64,000 nt of DNA from Pasteurellaceae bacterium (GTDB lineage: Bacteria; Pseudomonadota; Gammaproteobacteria; Enterobacterales; Pasteurellaceae), in assembly GCA_030528525.1 (NCBI GenBank), contig JAUMYT010000008.1, positions 1 through 64,000 of the forward strand. Direction: 5' to 3'. Numbering within the stretch: the stretch's first letter is position 1; each line of letters starts with the position of its first letter. A model generated the notes under the pieces. The model saw only the letters and a list, made by a program, of their open reading frames with translations, was not told the origin of the DNA and searched no databases. This document shows positions 19,916-29,728 of the stretch, piece after piece. A program made the translations under genes and the position numbers.

Positions 19916-20542
19916 ATGATTGGTTTAGTCGGTCGTAAAGTTGGTATGACCCGTATCTTCACTGAAGATGGCGTGTCAGTTCCAGTTACCGTAATCGAAA
20001 TCGAAGCCAACCGTGTGACTCAAGTTAAAACTCTTGAAAACGATGGCTATACTGCAGTTCAAGTTACTACTGGCTCTAAAAAAGCAAGTCGTGTAACTAA
20101 GCCTGAAGCAGGTCATTTCGTTAAAGCAGGTGTTGAAGCTGGTCGCGGTTTATGGGAATTTCGTACTGAAGGTGAAGAATTCACTTTAGGTCAAGAAATT
20201 AATGTTGACATCTTCACTGATGTTAAAAAAGTCGATGTTACTGGTACTTCTAAAGGTAAAGGTTTCCAAGGCGGTGTTAAACGCTGGAACTTCCGTACTC
20301 AAGATGCTACTCACGGTAACTCTTTATCACATCGTGTGCTTGGTTCTATTGGTCAAAACCAAACCCCAGGTCGTGTGTTTAAAGGTAAAAAAATGGCAGG
20401 ACACTTAGGTGCTGAGCGTGTAACCGTTCAATCACTTGAAGTTGTTCGTGTAGATGCTGAGCGTAAATTATTATTAGTGAAAGGTTCTGTACCTGGTGCA
20501 ACTAATAGTGATGTTATCGTTAAACCAGCAGTTAAAGCATAA
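19916..20542 (+). CDS. rplC: 50S ribosomal protein L3
   Basis: This 208-residue protein starts [19 protein letters not shown] and has the [30 protein letters not shown] loop, in which the Gln methylated by PrmB in E. coli is present. It is an early assembly protein near the peptidyl-transferase centre and the second gene of the S10 operon. Confidence 0.99.
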   Translation: MIGLVGRKVGMTRIFTEDGVSVPVTVIEIEANRVTQVKTLENDGYTAVQVTTGSKKASRVTKPEAGHFVKAGVEAGRGLWEFRTEGEEFTLGQEINVDIFTDVKKVDVTGTSKGKGFQGGVKRWNFRTQDATHGNSLSHRVLGSIGQNQTPGRVFKGKKMAGHLGAERVTVQSLEVVRVDAERKLLLVKGSVPGATNSDVIVKPAVKA

Positions 20543-20556
20543 GTCAGGAGATAGAG

Positions 20557-21159
20557 ATGGAATTACAAGTTGTAGGTGCAAACGCACTAGCTGTTTCTGA
20601 AACTACCTTCGGACGTGAGTTCAACGAAGCATTGATCCACCAAGTAGTTGTTGCTTATGCAGCAGGTGCTCGTCAAGGTTCTCGTGCACAAAAAACTCGT
20701 GCTGAAGTGTCTGGTTCAGGTAAAAAACCTTGGCGTCAAAAAGGTACAGGTCGTGCTCGCTCAGGTGATGTTAAATCACCAATTTGGCGTTCAGGTGGTG
20801 TGACTTTCGCAGCAAAACCACAAGATCACAGCCAAAAAGTGAACAAGAAAATGTACCGTGGTGCAATCAAGAGCATTCTTTCTGAGCTTGTTCGTCAAGA
20901 TCGTTTAGTTGTTGTTGAGAAATTTGAAATCGACGCACCAAAAACCAAAGTGTTAGTACAAAAATTAAAAGATATGGCATTAACTGATGCTCTTATCATC
21001 ACTGCGAGCTTAGATGAAAATCTATTCTTAGCAGCACGTAACCTTTACAAAGTCGATGTGCGTGATGTGCAAGGTATCGATCCAGTAAGCTTAATCGCTT
21101 TTGAAAAAGTGGTTGTTACTGTTGATGCAGTGAAACAAATTGAGGAGATGTTAGCATGA
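20557..21159 (+). CDS. rplD: 50S ribosomal protein L4
   Basis: This 200-residue protein has the long extended loop ([28 protein letters not shown]) that lines the exit tunnel. In E. coli it also represses its own operon through the S10 leader. Its stop overlaps the rplW start (ATGA). Confidence 0.99.
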   Translation: MELQVVGANALAVSETTFGREFNEALIHQVVVAYAAGARQGSRAQKTRAEVSGSGKKPWRQKGTGRARSGDVKSPIWRSGGVTFAAKPQDHSQKVNKKMYRGAIKSILSELVRQDRLVVVEKFEIDAPKTKVLVQKLKDMALTDALIITASLDENLFLAARNLYKVDVRDVQGIDPVSLIAFEKVVVTVDAVKQIEEMLA

Positions 21160-21461
21160 TTCAACAAGAACGTTTGCTAAAAGTGCTTAAAGCACCTCAT
21201 ATCTCTGAGAAAGCAACAAATAACGCTGAAAAAGGCAACACAATCGTTTTCAAAGTGGCTTTGGATTCAAACAAAGCAGAAATTGCTAAAGCGGTTGAGC
21301 AACTTTTCGAAGTTAAAGTAGATTCGGTTCGTACTGTGGTTGTTAAAGGTAAAACTAAACGTCACGGTGCTAAATCAGGTCGTCGTAGCGACTGGAAAAA
21401 AGCTTATGTTACTCTTCAAGAAGGTCAATCACTTGACTTCGTTGAAGGTGCGGCAGAGTAA
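21156..21461 (+). CDS. rplW: 50S ribosomal protein L23
   Basis: This 101-residue protein ([28 protein letters not shown]) sits at the tunnel exit and docks signal-recognition particle and trigger factor. It overlaps rplD by four bases, so translation is probably coupled. Confidence 0.99.
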   Translation: MIQQERLLKVLKAPHISEKATNNAEKGNTIVFKVALDSNKAEIAKAVEQLFEVKVDSVRTVVVKGKTKRHGAKSGRRSDWKKAYVTLQEGQSLDFVEGAAE

Positions 21462-21481
21462 TTTTGGAGGAATAGAAAACT

Positions 21482-22303
21482 ATGGCTATCGTTAAATGTA
21501 AGCCGACCTCCGCTGGTCGTCGTCACGTAGTTAAAATTGTTAATGCAGAATTACATAAGGGTAAACCTTATGCTCCGTTATTAGATACTAAATCTAAAAC
21601 GGGTGGTCGTAACAATTTAGGCCGTATTACCACTCGCCACATCGGTGGTGGTCATAAACAACACTATCGTTTAATTGACTTCAAACGTAACAAATTAGAC
21701 ATTCCAGCTGTTGTTGAGCGTTTAGAATACGATCCAAACCGTTCTGCGAACATCGCATTAGTGCTTTATAAAGATGGTGAACGCCGCTACATTTTGGCAC
21801 CAAAAGGTTTATCTGTTGGTGATACCATTCAAGCAGGTGCTTCAGCTCCGATTAAAGTGGGTAACGCATTACCAATGCGTAATATCCCTGTAGGTTCTAC
21901 CATTCACAATGTTGAATTAAAACCTGGTAAAGGCGGTCAAATCGCACGTTCTGCAGGTAGCTACGTACAAATCATTGCCCGTGAAGGTAACTATGTAACT
22001 TTACGTCTTCGTTCAGGCGAAATGCGTAAAGTGTTAGCTGAGTGTTCTGCAACCATCGGTGAAGTGGGTAACTCAGAGCATATGCTTCGCGTTCTTGGTA
22101 AAGCAGGTGCAAACCGTTGGAGAGGTGTTCGTCCAACCGTTCGTGGTACTGCAATGAACCCAGTAGACCACCCGCACGGTGGTGGTGAAGGTCGTAACTT
22201 CGGTAAACACCCTGTTACACCTTGGGGCGTTCAAACCAAAGGTAAGAAAACTCGTCACAACAAACGTACTGATAAATTCATCGTACGTCGTCGTGGCAAA
22301 TAA
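21482..22303 (+). CDS. rplB: 50S ribosomal protein L2
   Basis: This 273-residue protein has the RNA-binding core and the conserved [15 protein letters not shown] segment, whose histidine lies near the peptidyl-transferase centre. It is of normal length and follows a GGAGG site. Confidence 0.99.
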   Translation: MAIVKCKPTSAGRRHVVKIVNAELHKGKPYAPLLDTKSKTGGRNNLGRITTRHIGGGHKQHYRLIDFKRNKLDIPAVVERLEYDPNRSANIALVLYKDGERRYILAPKGLSVGDTIQAGASAPIKVGNALPMRNIPVGSTIHNVELKPGKGGQIARSAGSYVQIIAREGNYVTLRLRSGEMRKVLAECSATIGEVGNSEHMLRVLGKAGANRWRGVRPTVRGTAMNPVDHPHGGGEGRNFGKHPVTPWGVQTKGKKTRHNKRTDKFIVRRRGK

Positions 22304-22330
22304 TTTTATTCATTAAAAAAGAGGTAAGCC

Positions 22331-22606
22331 ATGCCACGTTCTCTCAAGAAAGGTCCTTTCCTTGACCTACACTTGTTGAAGAAGGTAGAGAAGGCGGTGG
22401 AAAGCGGGGATAAAAAACCAATCAAAACTTGGTCCCGTCGTTCAATGATCATTCCATCAATGATCGGATTGACCATCGCAGTCCATAATGGTCGTCAGCA
22501 TGTTCCTGTTTATGTTTCTGATGAAATGATCGGTCATAAATTAGGTGAATTTGCACCGACTCGTACATACCGCGGTCACGCCGCAGATAAGAAAGCTAAG
22601 AGATAA
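22331..22606 (+). CDS. rpsS: 30S ribosomal protein S19
   Basis: This 91-residue protein ([36 protein letters not shown]) belongs to the head of the small subunit and forms a complex with S13. It is of normal length and in the standard operon position. Confidence 0.99.
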   Translation: MPRSLKKGPFLDLHLLKKVEKAVESGDKKPIKTWSRRSMIIPSMIGLTIAVHNGRQHVPVYVSDEMIGHKLGEFAPTRTYRGHAADKKAKR

Positions 22607-22613
22607 GAGGTAA

Positions 22614-22949
<336 letters not shown>

Positions 22950-22967
22950 TCAGTAGGAGAATAACAA

Positions 22968-23672
22968 ATGGGTCAAAAAGTACATCCACATGGTATTCGC
23001 CTTGGTATTATTAAGCCTTGGAGCTCTACTTGGTTCGCGAATACAAAAGATTTCGCCGATAACTTAGATGGCGATTTCAAAGTACGTCAATTTTTAAACA
23101 AAGAGTTAGCGAACGCTTCTGTTTCACGCATCACTATTGAGCGTCCAGCAAAAAGCATTCGTGTAACGATTCACACAGCTCGCCCTGGTATCGTTATCGG
23201 TAAAAAAGGCGAAGATGTTGAAAAATTAAGAAACGCAGTATCTAAAATTGCTGGCGTTCCTGCTCAAATCAACATCGCTGAAGTGAAAAAACCAGAACTT
23301 GATGCAAAATTAGTTGCTGACAGTATTGCTTCTCAACTTGAACGTCGTGTAATGTTCCGTCGTGCAATGAAAAAAGCAGTACAAAACGCAATGCGTTTAG
23401 GTGCTAAAGGTATCAAAGTTGAAGTTAGCGGTCGTTTAGGTGGTGCAGAAATCGCACGTTCAGAATGGTATCGTGAAGGTCGTGTACCTCTTCATACCCT
23501 TCGTGCGGACATCGATTATAACACTGCAGAAGCTCACACTACATACGGTGTAATCGGTATCAAAGTGTGGATCTTCAAAGGTGAAATCCTCGGTGGTATG
23601 GCTGCAGTGATTGAATCTGAGAAAGAACCAGCGGCACAGCCTAAAAAGCCTGCACGCAAAGGTCGTAAATAA
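22968..23672 (+). CDS. rpsC: 30S ribosomal protein S3
   Basis: This 234-residue protein ([14 protein letters not shown]) has a KH domain around [15 protein letters not shown]. It helps form the mRNA entry site and its helicase activity. The lysine-rich tail is typical. Confidence 0.99.
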   Translation: MGQKVHPHGIRLGIIKPWSSTWFANTKDFADNLDGDFKVRQFLNKELANASVSRITIERPAKSIRVTIHTARPGIVIGKKGEDVEKLRNAVSKIAGVPAQINIAEVKKPELDAKLVADSIASQLERRVMFRRAMKKAVQNAMRLGAKGIKVEVSGRLGGAEIARSEWYREGRVPLHTLRADIDYNTAEAHTTYGVIGIKVWIFKGEILGGMAAVIESEKEPAAQPKKPARKGRK

Positions 23673-23685
23673 GGAGAATCACTGA

Positions 23686-24095
<410 letters not shown>

Positions 24096-24096
<1 letters not shown>

Positions 24097-24287
24097 TGAA
24101 AGCTCAAGAACTAAGAACCAAAAGTGTTGAAGAGCTGAATGCTGAGTTAGTGAACCTTTTAGGTGAACAATTCAAATTGCGTATGCAAGCAGCCACCGGT
24201 CAGCTTCAACAAACCCATCAGTTAAAACAAGTGCGTCGTAGCATTGCACAAGTAAAAACTGTATTAACCGAGAAGGCGGGTGAGTAA
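24096..24287 (+). CDS. rpmC: 50S ribosomal protein L29
   Basis: This 63-residue helical hairpin protein ([18 protein letters not shown]) sits near the tunnel exit. It overlaps both neighbours by one base (TAATG arrangements). Confidence 0.99.
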
Positions 24288-24544
24288 TGACTGATAAAAT
24301 TCGTACAGTACAAGGTAAAGTTGTTAGCGACAAAATGGAAAAGTCTTTCGTTGTTGCTATCGAGCGTACAGTTAAACACCCAATCTATGGTAAGTTTATC
24401 CGTCGTACAACCAAACTTCACGTACACGATGAAAATAACGAAGCTAAATTAGGTGATGTTGTTGAAATCAAGGAATGTCGTCCTGTTTCAAAAACAAAAT
24501 CTTGGACTTTAGTTCGTGTTGTTGAAAAAGCTATCGTTGCTTAA
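24287..24544 (+). CDS. rpsQ: 30S ribosomal protein S17
   Basis: This 85-residue OB-fold protein ([28 protein letters not shown]) binds 16S rRNA early in assembly. It is the last gene of the operon and is followed by a strong terminator. Confidence 0.99.
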   Translation: MTDKIRTVQGKVVSDKMEKSFVVAIERTVKHPIYGKFIRRTTKLHVHDENNEAKLGDVVEIKECRPVSKTKSWTLVRVVEKAIVA

Positions 24545-24562
24545 TCAACACTAACCAATTAG

Positions 24563-24594
24563 AAAACCCCAGCAGCAATGTTGGGGTTTTTTTT
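24563..24594 (+). terminator. Terminator of the S10 operon
   Basis: The stem AAAACCCCA/TGGGGTTTT has loop GCAGCAATGT-like and is followed by eight T. A near copy of this hairpin lies at 26617. Confidence 0.9.
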
Positions 24595-24698
24595 CATTTC
24601 CTTTATAGTTAATTAGAGCGATTCTCAGAGATTTTACTTTTTTTAAACATGTTTAATATCTTTTCTTCTTTCTCTATCTTAAAAGGCTTCAAATTTTC

Positions 24699-24740
24699 AA
24701 AGGAGTATACTCCTTTAACTTGTTATTGACATAACAAGTT
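24699..24740. promoter_or_regulatory. Two adjacent perfect palindromes
   Basis: Bases 24699-24716 form a perfect 18-bp palindrome (AAAGGAGTATACTCCTTT). Bases 24717-24740 directly abut it with two perfect 10-bp arms, AACTTGTTAT and ATAACAAGTT, around TGAC. They lie 64 bp upstream of the first secreted-protein gene. They could be tandem operators or two RNA hairpins; there is no following T-run. Confidence 0.7.
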
Positions 24741-24803
24741 ATTACTTACCTGTCAATATTTATTAATAGCTTCCTTGTAAATCATCTGGATGGAGTATTT
24801 CTT

Positions 24804-25355
24804 ATGAAACGCCTTAAATTTCGATCAATTACTTTATTGGTTTTATGTTCTTGTTTTTCTTTAAGCAGTAATGCGAACTTATCCTCTGAGGATATTAAAT
24901 CTGCTAATAAAGCAGCTGAAATAATGATCCCTTCTATATCAGAATTTTTAGGTAAGCCTGTTAAATTAACAGGAATTTTATTGGCAGATAGTTTACCTGA
25001 AAATAAAATTGATATTCCTAATGCAGTTTGTAACGATTATTTGTTAGTGGCAAATTATATGGAGTTATACCGAACATCTTTTTCCTTAAATTTTGGTTCG
25101 GAATCTTACAAAGATTTTAAAAATCCAGTAGCTAATGCGATTAAAACACTTGACTTGGGAGTGTCTAGCCAGCACTCAGAATGCCTAATGAAAGAAAAAG
25201 GCTGGAGTGATGAAATGAAAGTCTTAGACTATATGATGGAAAATGCGGGAGATATTATGGCAGGAGATAAACGCTTTAATAAATTGAATGATTTTGATGT
25301 TGCATTTGGTGTTGAAGAAACAGTCCAAAAGATGGTTGAAGCAACAAATAAATAA
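24804..25355 (+). CDS. Secreted protein of unknown function (copy 1)
   Basis: I do not recognise this 183-residue protein. It has a signal peptide (ITLLVLCSCFSLSSNA) and a mature domain with an AVCNDYLL segment and a second cysteine (HSECLMKEKGW), probably a disulfide in the periplasm or outside. Layout and cysteine pair match the next gene (PNPTCDDLAFL … VPICTDSF), so the two are probably divergent paralogues. The region is AT-rich compared with the ribosomal genes and carries no uptake-signal element, which suggests acquired DNA. Confidence 0.75.
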   Translation: MKRLKFRSITLLVLCSCFSLSSNANLSSEDIKSANKAAEIMIPSISEFLGKPVKLTGILLADSLPENKIDIPNAVCNDYLLVANYMELYRTSFSLNFGSESYKDFKNPVANAIKTLDLGVSSQHSECLMKEKGWSDEMKVLDYMMENAGDIMAGDKRFNKLNDFDVAFGVEETVQKMVEATNK

Positions 25356-25373
25356 TGTTTTGGGGAGAATACA

Positions 25374-25919
25374 ATGAAATCAATTAAATTTTCTTTACTC
25401 GCTGCGAGTGCAATGGTTTTATCTGCATTTAGTAATACAGTAAAGGCAGCTTCAGATGCAGAATTAATGCCGTATGTGCATGCAGCTGCCCAAGAATATT
25501 TGGAACCCTATCTTTCTCGTGATTTAGGAAAAAAGGTTAAGATCGTAGATAAAAGTTCACCAAGAGAACAAAAGCTAGAGTTGGTGTATCCTAATCCGAC
25601 TTGCGATGATCTTGCCTTTCTAACATTTGTATTGGGAGCAGATGTTTATCCACTAGAATTTATCGCGGATCGTTTCGAAAAAGACAAAAGTTTGACTAGG
25701 GATGACATTGCTAAACCTATGTCAGTTTTTCGTTTTTTTAATGTGGCTACTAGTCTCTCGGGACTAAGCTTGCAGATGAATCCAAGAGTTCCAATTTGTA
25801 CAGATAGTTTTAAGAATTTTAATAATAATCCACATTATGCTAAATTCTTGGAACATATGAATAAAAATATCACTCCAAGAGTTAAACGATTGGAGGCAGA
25901 GGGTAGATTTAAAAAATAA
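25374..25919 (+). CDS. Secreted protein of unknown function (copy 2)
   Basis: This 181-residue protein has a signal peptide cleaved near SNTVKAA. The mature part starts with an acidic helix and contains two cysteines spaced like those of the preceding gene. The gap of 18 bp with a GGGGAG site indicates an operon. No enzymatic motif is visible. The functional pairing with copy 1 is inferred from layout only. Confidence 0.75.
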   Translation: MKSIKFSLLAASAMVLSAFSNTVKAASDAELMPYVHAAAQEYLEPYLSRDLGKKVKIVDKSSPREQKLELVYPNPTCDDLAFLTFVLGADVYPLEFIADRFEKDKSLTRDDIAKPMSVFRFFNVATSLSGLSLQMNPRVPICTDSFKNFNNNPHYAKFLEHMNKNITPRVKRLEAEGRFKK

Positions 25920-25988
25920 TGATTTATTTTATATATTAAAAATGAGATAGTTTTTTAAACTATCCCTTGTGTTAATTTGGAGAAGAAA

Positions 25989-26570
25989 ATGAGTAAAAAT
26001 ATTCCGAGACCAAGCACGACAGAAGTCAAAAAATATCTGAAACAGTGGGAAACGTTGGAAAATTATACCTCTCAAGAAGAGGCATTAAATAAACTTTTCG
26101 GTCAGTTGATGCCGAAAAATGAGCAGCTAGGTGATATTTTATTGAAAGCCTCCACGCTAAATGATTTTTATAGCACCAATATTTTCTCCGTTTATTCCGT
26201 TGCAAAACATATTCATTCATTAAACATTGATGAAGCGTTGCAAAAAGGCGATGTGAGTTTGGTGGATAAAATCAAGGAAGTTGAGATTAGCGGTAAGAAA
26301 AAGCGTTTTTATTCTTTTGCCACCAAATATTGTAGCCACCATAATCCACAAGCCTTTCCGATTTATGATCGTTTTGTGGATAATCTGCTTTGGCGGTTTA
26401 AGCAAGAATATCAATTTTCCTCATTTAAACGAGATGATCTGAAAAACTATGAAAAATTTAAACAGGTTTTAGTCGATTTCCAGCACTTTTTTGGCTTAGA
26501 GCAGTTTGATTTAAGACAGATAGACCGCTATTTGTGGCTACAAGGAAAAGCATTTTTCAAAAAAACATAG
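25989..26570 (+). CDS. Unrecognised cytosolic protein
   Basis: This 193-residue protein has no signal peptide. A mid-protein segment, FATKYCSHHNPQAFPIYDRFVDNLLW, resembles a motif I have seen in uncharacterised DNA-glycosylase-fold proteins; I cannot assign it. ATG 25989 is chosen because GGAG lies 7 bases upstream; a TTG 12 bases earlier is unlikely. It follows the two secreted proteins behind a weak hairpin at 25946-25964, in the same AT-rich islet. Confidence 0.7.
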   Translation: MSKNIPRPSTTEVKKYLKQWETLENYTSQEEALNKLFGQLMPKNEQLGDILLKASTLNDFYSTNIFSVYSVAKHIHSLNIDEALQKGDVSLVDKIKEVEISGKKKRFYSFATKYCSHHNPQAFPIYDRFVDNLLWRFKQEYQFSSFKRDDLKNYEKFKQVLVDFQHFFGLEQFDLRQIDRYLWLQGKAFFKKT

Positions 26571-26616
26571 TCTATTTTTGTTGGAAAGATATATTATTGC
26601 GTAGCCTATCCAAATG

Positions 26617-26651
26617 AAAACTCCCACAGCAATGTTGGGGGTTTTGTTTTT
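26617..26651 (+). terminator. Terminator
   Basis: The arms AAAACTCCCA and TGGGGGTTTT are followed by GTTTTTTT. The hairpin repeats most of the S10-operon terminator at 24563. Confidence 0.85.
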
Positions 26652-26681
26652 TTGGTAGGTATTGGATAATGCGAGACTGTA

Positions 26682-26715
26682 ACAAGGGGGTAAGAACCGA
26701 AGACATTTTGCAAAA
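26682..26715 (+). repeat. Uptake-signal-like element, G type
   Basis: The core ACAAGGGGG is followed by TAAGAA, then ATTTTGCAAAA in register. It is intergenic. Confidence 0.7.
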
Positions 26716-26742
26716 TAGTGTTTATACATATGGGAGAGGGAA

Positions 26743-27234
26743 ATGGATATTAGATATGGTGAGGCAGACGATGCGTTAGCTTTAAGCTATTTACTTGCTC
26801 GAGTATGGCGAGTGGCTTATCGGGGTATTTTTCCACAGACATTTTTAGACAATATTCAGGATGATGGCTGGGTTGCTGGTTTTGAGCAAGGGTTAGCAAA
26901 TCCCGAGGCGACAACGTTAGTCGCTGAGGAGAATGGGAAAATTATGGGTATGATTGCCTTCGGTAAAGGCCGAGATGCTGAACGACAAGATCAGGCTGAA
27001 ATTTATGCAATCAATGTGTCGCCTGACTACCAGAGGCAAAAAATAGGCTCTCATTTGATGTGCGAAGCATTAAAGAAACTGGGGGAGCAAAAGGTGTATC
27101 TGAAAGTGGCGGCGAAAAATTTCCCTGCACAGCAATTTTACGTTAAGCACGGATTTAGCTACACTCAACAGAGCCGAATCCGGCATATTGCGGATTTTAG
27201 TTTCGATGAGTGGCTGTTTGAGAAAGGTATTTAG
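26743..27234 (+). CDS. GNAT-family N-acetyltransferase
   Basis: This 163-residue acetyltransferase of the RimI/PhnO-like GNAT type has beta4/alpha3 with YAINVSPDYQRQKIGSHLM (the acetyl-CoA loop Q-x-x-K-I-G-S). A C-terminal FYVKHGFSY strand follows. The acceptor is unknown. It converges with crp across a hairpin. Confidence 0.85.
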   Translation: MDIRYGEADDALALSYLLARVWRVAYRGIFPQTFLDNIQDDGWVAGFEQGLANPEATTLVAEENGKIMGMIAFGKGRDAERQDQAEIYAINVSPDYQRQKIGSHLMCEALKKLGEQKVYLKVAAKNFPAQQFYVKHGFSYTQQSRIRHIADFSFDEWLFEKGI

Positions 27235-27242
27235 ATAGCGAA

Positions 27243-27264
27243 GTAAGGGCAAAATTGCCCTTAC
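27243..27264. terminator. Hairpin between converging genes
   Basis: The arms GTAAGGGCA and TGCCCTTAC with loop AAAT make a likely bidirectional stop between the acetyltransferase and crp. The right arm runs directly into an uptake-signal-like core. Confidence 0.6.
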
Positions 27265-27296
27265 AAGGGGGAGAGAAAAACGCACTTTCTGTGAAA
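27263..27296 (+). repeat. Uptake-signal-like element, G type, degenerate tail
   Basis: The core ACAAGGGGG is followed by AGAGAA and TCTGTGAAAT in register. It abuts the hairpin at 27243. Confidence 0.45.
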
Positions 27297-27299
27297 TGG

Positions 27300-27974
27300 T
27301 TATCGAGTACCGTACACTACGATTGTCTTGCCGTGTGCGGTAATCAGCCCTTCGTCTTCTAACATTTTGAAAATTCTGCCGACAGTTTCTCGTGAGCAAC
27401 CAACCATTTGTCCAATTTCTTGACGAGTAATTTTGATCTGCATCCCTTCTGGGTGCGTCATCGCATCTGGCATTTTGGCTAAATTCATCAAGGTTTGAGC
27501 GATTCTGCCCGTCACGTCTAAAAAGGCGAGATTGCTTACTTGGCGAGATGTCATTCGCAAACGACGTGCCATTTGAGCGGAAAGGTACATCAAAATATCA
27601 GGGTTCAAATGCACTAACTGTTTGAATTTTTTATATGAAATTTCAGCGATTTCACAATTACCTTTAGTGCGAACCCAAGCGGTACGGGGTTGAACTTTTT
27701 GTTCAAATAGGCTAATTTCCCCCACAAACTCACCTTGTCCGAGATTGGTGAGTAACATTTCTTTGCCTTCTTCGTCTTTTATAAAGACTGACACAGCACC
27801 ACTCACAATATAAAACAGCGATTCGGCATTTTCTCCCGAATGAATCAGGGTATATTTGGCAGGATAGCGATGAATATGGCAGTGGCTTAAAAACCATTCC
27901 ACAATCGGATCGTGAACAGACGGCAGTGGGCTGACATTTTCAAGCTGTTGAGTGGAAATGGAAATATCTTGCAT
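27300..27974 (-). CDS. crp: cAMP receptor protein Crp
   Basis: This 224-residue global regulator has the cyclic-nucleotide domain ([34 protein letters not shown]) and a C-terminal HTH ([24 protein letters not shown]). It matches Haemophilus Crp in length and HTH. With Sxy it controls competence. The effector-binding loop has [14 protein letters not shown] where the typical form is EAGLF..RSA, so one cAMP-contact residue differs slightly. The start is ATG 27974. Confidence 0.95.
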   Translation of the reverse strand: MQDISISTQQLENVSPLPSVHDPIVEWFLSHCHIHRYPAKYTLIHSGENAESLFYIVSGAVSVFIKDEEGKEMLLTNLGQGEFVGEISLFEQKVQPRTAWVRTKGNCEIAEISYKKFKQLVHLNPDILMYLSAQMARRLRMTSRQVSNLAFLDVTGRIAQTLMNLAKMPDAMTHPEGMQIKITRQEIGQMVGCSRETVGRIFKMLEDEGLITAHGKTIVVYGTR

Positions 27975-28046
27975 AAACAATTTTAAAGTCCCTTGAAAAT
28001 CGCTGGGTATAACTTACCAAATTTTAACATAAATTCAACGAATCCC

Positions 28047-28271
28047 CTAGTTATCGCCTAAGAAAGATTTTTTATCTTTAATATCAAAACTTTGATGTAG
28101 CTCCGACCACACAATGACGACTTTTTCTGCTTTAATCTGTACAAGCAGACGCTCACGTTTTTCTGCCAACGAAAGTTCACGTTCACCGTAATCGGTGCCT
28201 TCACGCAAAATAAAGGCATCTAGCACATTATACAGGGTCGTTTGTTCCAATGCTTGCCACGGAATAATCAT
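28047..28271 (-). CDS. yheU: YheU family protein (UPF0270)
   Basis: This 74-residue protein (MIIPWQALEQTTLYNVLDAFILREGTDYGERE … VVIVWSELHQSF) is clearly YheU, of unknown function. It lies 8 bp downstream of slmA and just upstream of crp on the same strand. Confidence 0.92.
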   Translation of the reverse strand: MIIPWQALEQTTLYNVLDAFILREGTDYGERELSLAEKRERLLVQIKAEKVVIVWSELHQSFDIKDKKSFLGDN

Positions 28272-28279
28272 AGAAAATC

Positions 28280-28885
28280 CTAATAAAACAACGGCTTAAT
28301 TAACGCCCACTGTTTTTCAAAATGTTGATGTTGTTGAAAGCTAAAATTAGAACGCACTAAACGCAAAAATTGCCCTTCACAGAAAGTGACCAAATACGCC
28401 GCCAAGGCACGCTCATCATTAAAGGCTCTGCCTTCTCGCAATTTGCTCATCTGCAAAATATTCATAAATTGCAGTTCTAAACTGTCGAAAAATTTTGCGA
28501 CTCTGGCTTTCAATACCGCATCTTCAAACATCAAAGCGTGTCCTGTCAAAATCCGTGTTACCCCTGGGTTTTTCTGTGCGAAATCCAAAATGGTTTGCAA
28601 AATCGCTTTGACGGCCAATTCGGTACTCTCTTTACGTTTGCTGGCATTGATATAACTCATCAGCGTCTGTTCAATGCGTTCGATCAAGGCTTCAAACATT
28701 TTGGTTTTGCTAGGGAAGTAGCGATATAACGCCCCTTCAGATACGCCTACCGCAGCCGCTAATCGCTCGGTAGTTACCCGTTGCATTCCTGTTTCTGAAT
28801 TTAGTAAGCCGACTAGCACTTCTAACACTTGTTGCTGACGCTCTTTCACCGATTTTTTCGGCATTTTCACCATAGGTTCAGACAC
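28280..28885 (-). CDS. slmA: Nucleoid occlusion factor SlmA
   Basis: This 201-residue TetR-like protein blocks FtsZ assembly over the nucleoid when bound to its DNA sites. The N-terminal HTH ([30 protein letters not shown]) and the full-length C-terminal domain are present. It lies next to dut, the same slmA-dut neighbourhood as in E. coli. Confidence 0.95.
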   Translation of the reverse strand: MSEPMVKMPKKSVKERQQQVLEVLVGLLNSETGMQRVTTERLAAAVGVSEGALYRYFPSKTKMFEALIERIEQTLMSYINASKRKESTELAVKAILQTILDFAQKNPGVTRILTGHALMFEDAVLKARVAKFFDSLELQFMNILQMSKLREGRAFNDERALAAYLVTFCEGQFLRLVRSNFSFQQHQHFEKQWALIKPLFY

Positions 28886-28894
28886 TTTCTCTCC

Positions 28895-28928
28895 TTTTGC
28901 CGTTTTTATTCAGGATCTTACCCTTTGT
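28895..28928 (-). repeat. Uptake-signal-like element, variant core
   Basis: On the minus strand ACAAAGGGT AAGAT … GGCAAAA has the tail in the standard register but a core differing at positions 5 and 6. It lies between dut and slmA. Confidence 0.4.
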
Positions 28929-29383
28929 TATTCTTTCCCCGAGTGACCGAAGCCACCTTCGCCTCGTTCTGTCGCATTGAACGTTTGCACGATGTTAAAT
29001 TGGGCTTGTACCACAGGTACAAACACTAACTGAGCAATGCGGTCGCCTACTTCAATGGTAAATGGCTTGTCGCTACGGTTCCATAGCGACACCATCAACG
29101 GCCCTTGATAATCGGAATCAATCAAGCCGACCAAATTGCCTAACACAATGCCATTTTTATGTCCTAAACCTGAGCGAGGTAAAATCACGGCGGCTAAATT
29201 GGGGTCGGCAATATAGATCGAAATTCCTGTTGGAATCAAGACCGTTTGTCCTGCTCCCACCACCAACGGCTGTTCAATCAACGCCCGTAAATCCAACCCA
29301 GCCGAGCCTTCCGTTGCGTAAGTTGGCAGGGGAAATTCCGTGCCAATGCGGTTATCTAAAATTTTTAAATCAATCGGTTTCAT
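28928..29383 (-). CDS. dut: dUTP diphosphatase
   Basis: This 151-residue trimeric dUTPase hydrolyses dUTP to dUMP. It has motif 1 GSAGLDLRA, motif 2 [11 protein letters not shown], motif 3 [13 protein letters not shown] and the C-terminal P-loop-like GEGGFGHSG. Confidence 0.97.
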   Translation of the reverse strand: MKPIDLKILDNRIGTEFPLPTYATEGSAGLDLRALIEQPLVVGAGQTVLIPTGISIYIADPNLAAVILPRSGLGHKNGIVLGNLVGLIDSDYQGPLMVSLWNRSDKPFTIEVGDRIAQLVFVPVVQAQFNIVQTFNATERGEGGFGHSGKE

Positions 29384-29392
29384 TCTGTTTCC

Positions 29393-29707
29393 TTATCTAC
29401 TTTTTAATATTTTACAGGGTAACCAGCCAGTCTCATTGGCTCGTTTAACCAACGCCCATTCATAATGTAATTCGAGTAATTCCACGATCTCATTTTCGCT
29501 AACAACTAATTCCGTTGGATTGTAATTACAACGTAATTTCCCATTTTCGACAAAATGGGCGGGGACATAGGTCAAATGACCGTGAATGTCGGCTTGATAC
29601 CAATGCAAATAGCGTTCGCACGGTGAGATGAGCTTTACATCAGAACCTTGTTTAAACGTGGGGAAAGCCCCTTCTCCGTCGTGGCTTTGCGTTGTGAGTA
29701 GCTGCAT
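29393..29707 (-). CDS. SH3-like domain protein
   Basis: This 104-residue protein has two short SH3-like stretches (WYQADIHGHLTYVPAHFVENG and YEWALVKRANETGWLPCKIL). It has no signal peptide. The role is unknown. It lies 9 bp upstream of dut and may be co-transcribed. Confidence 0.65.
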   Translation of the reverse strand: MQLLTTQSHDGEGAFPTFKQGSDVKLISPCERYLHWYQADIHGHLTYVPAHFVENGKLRCNYNPTELVVSENEIVELLELHYEWALVKRANETGWLPCKILKSR

Positions 29708-29728
29708 ATGTGTTTTCCCATTTATTCA

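Noticed and set aside
25977-25988. TTG start for the unknown protein
   Set aside because: It overlaps the GGAG ribosome site that serves ATG 25989.
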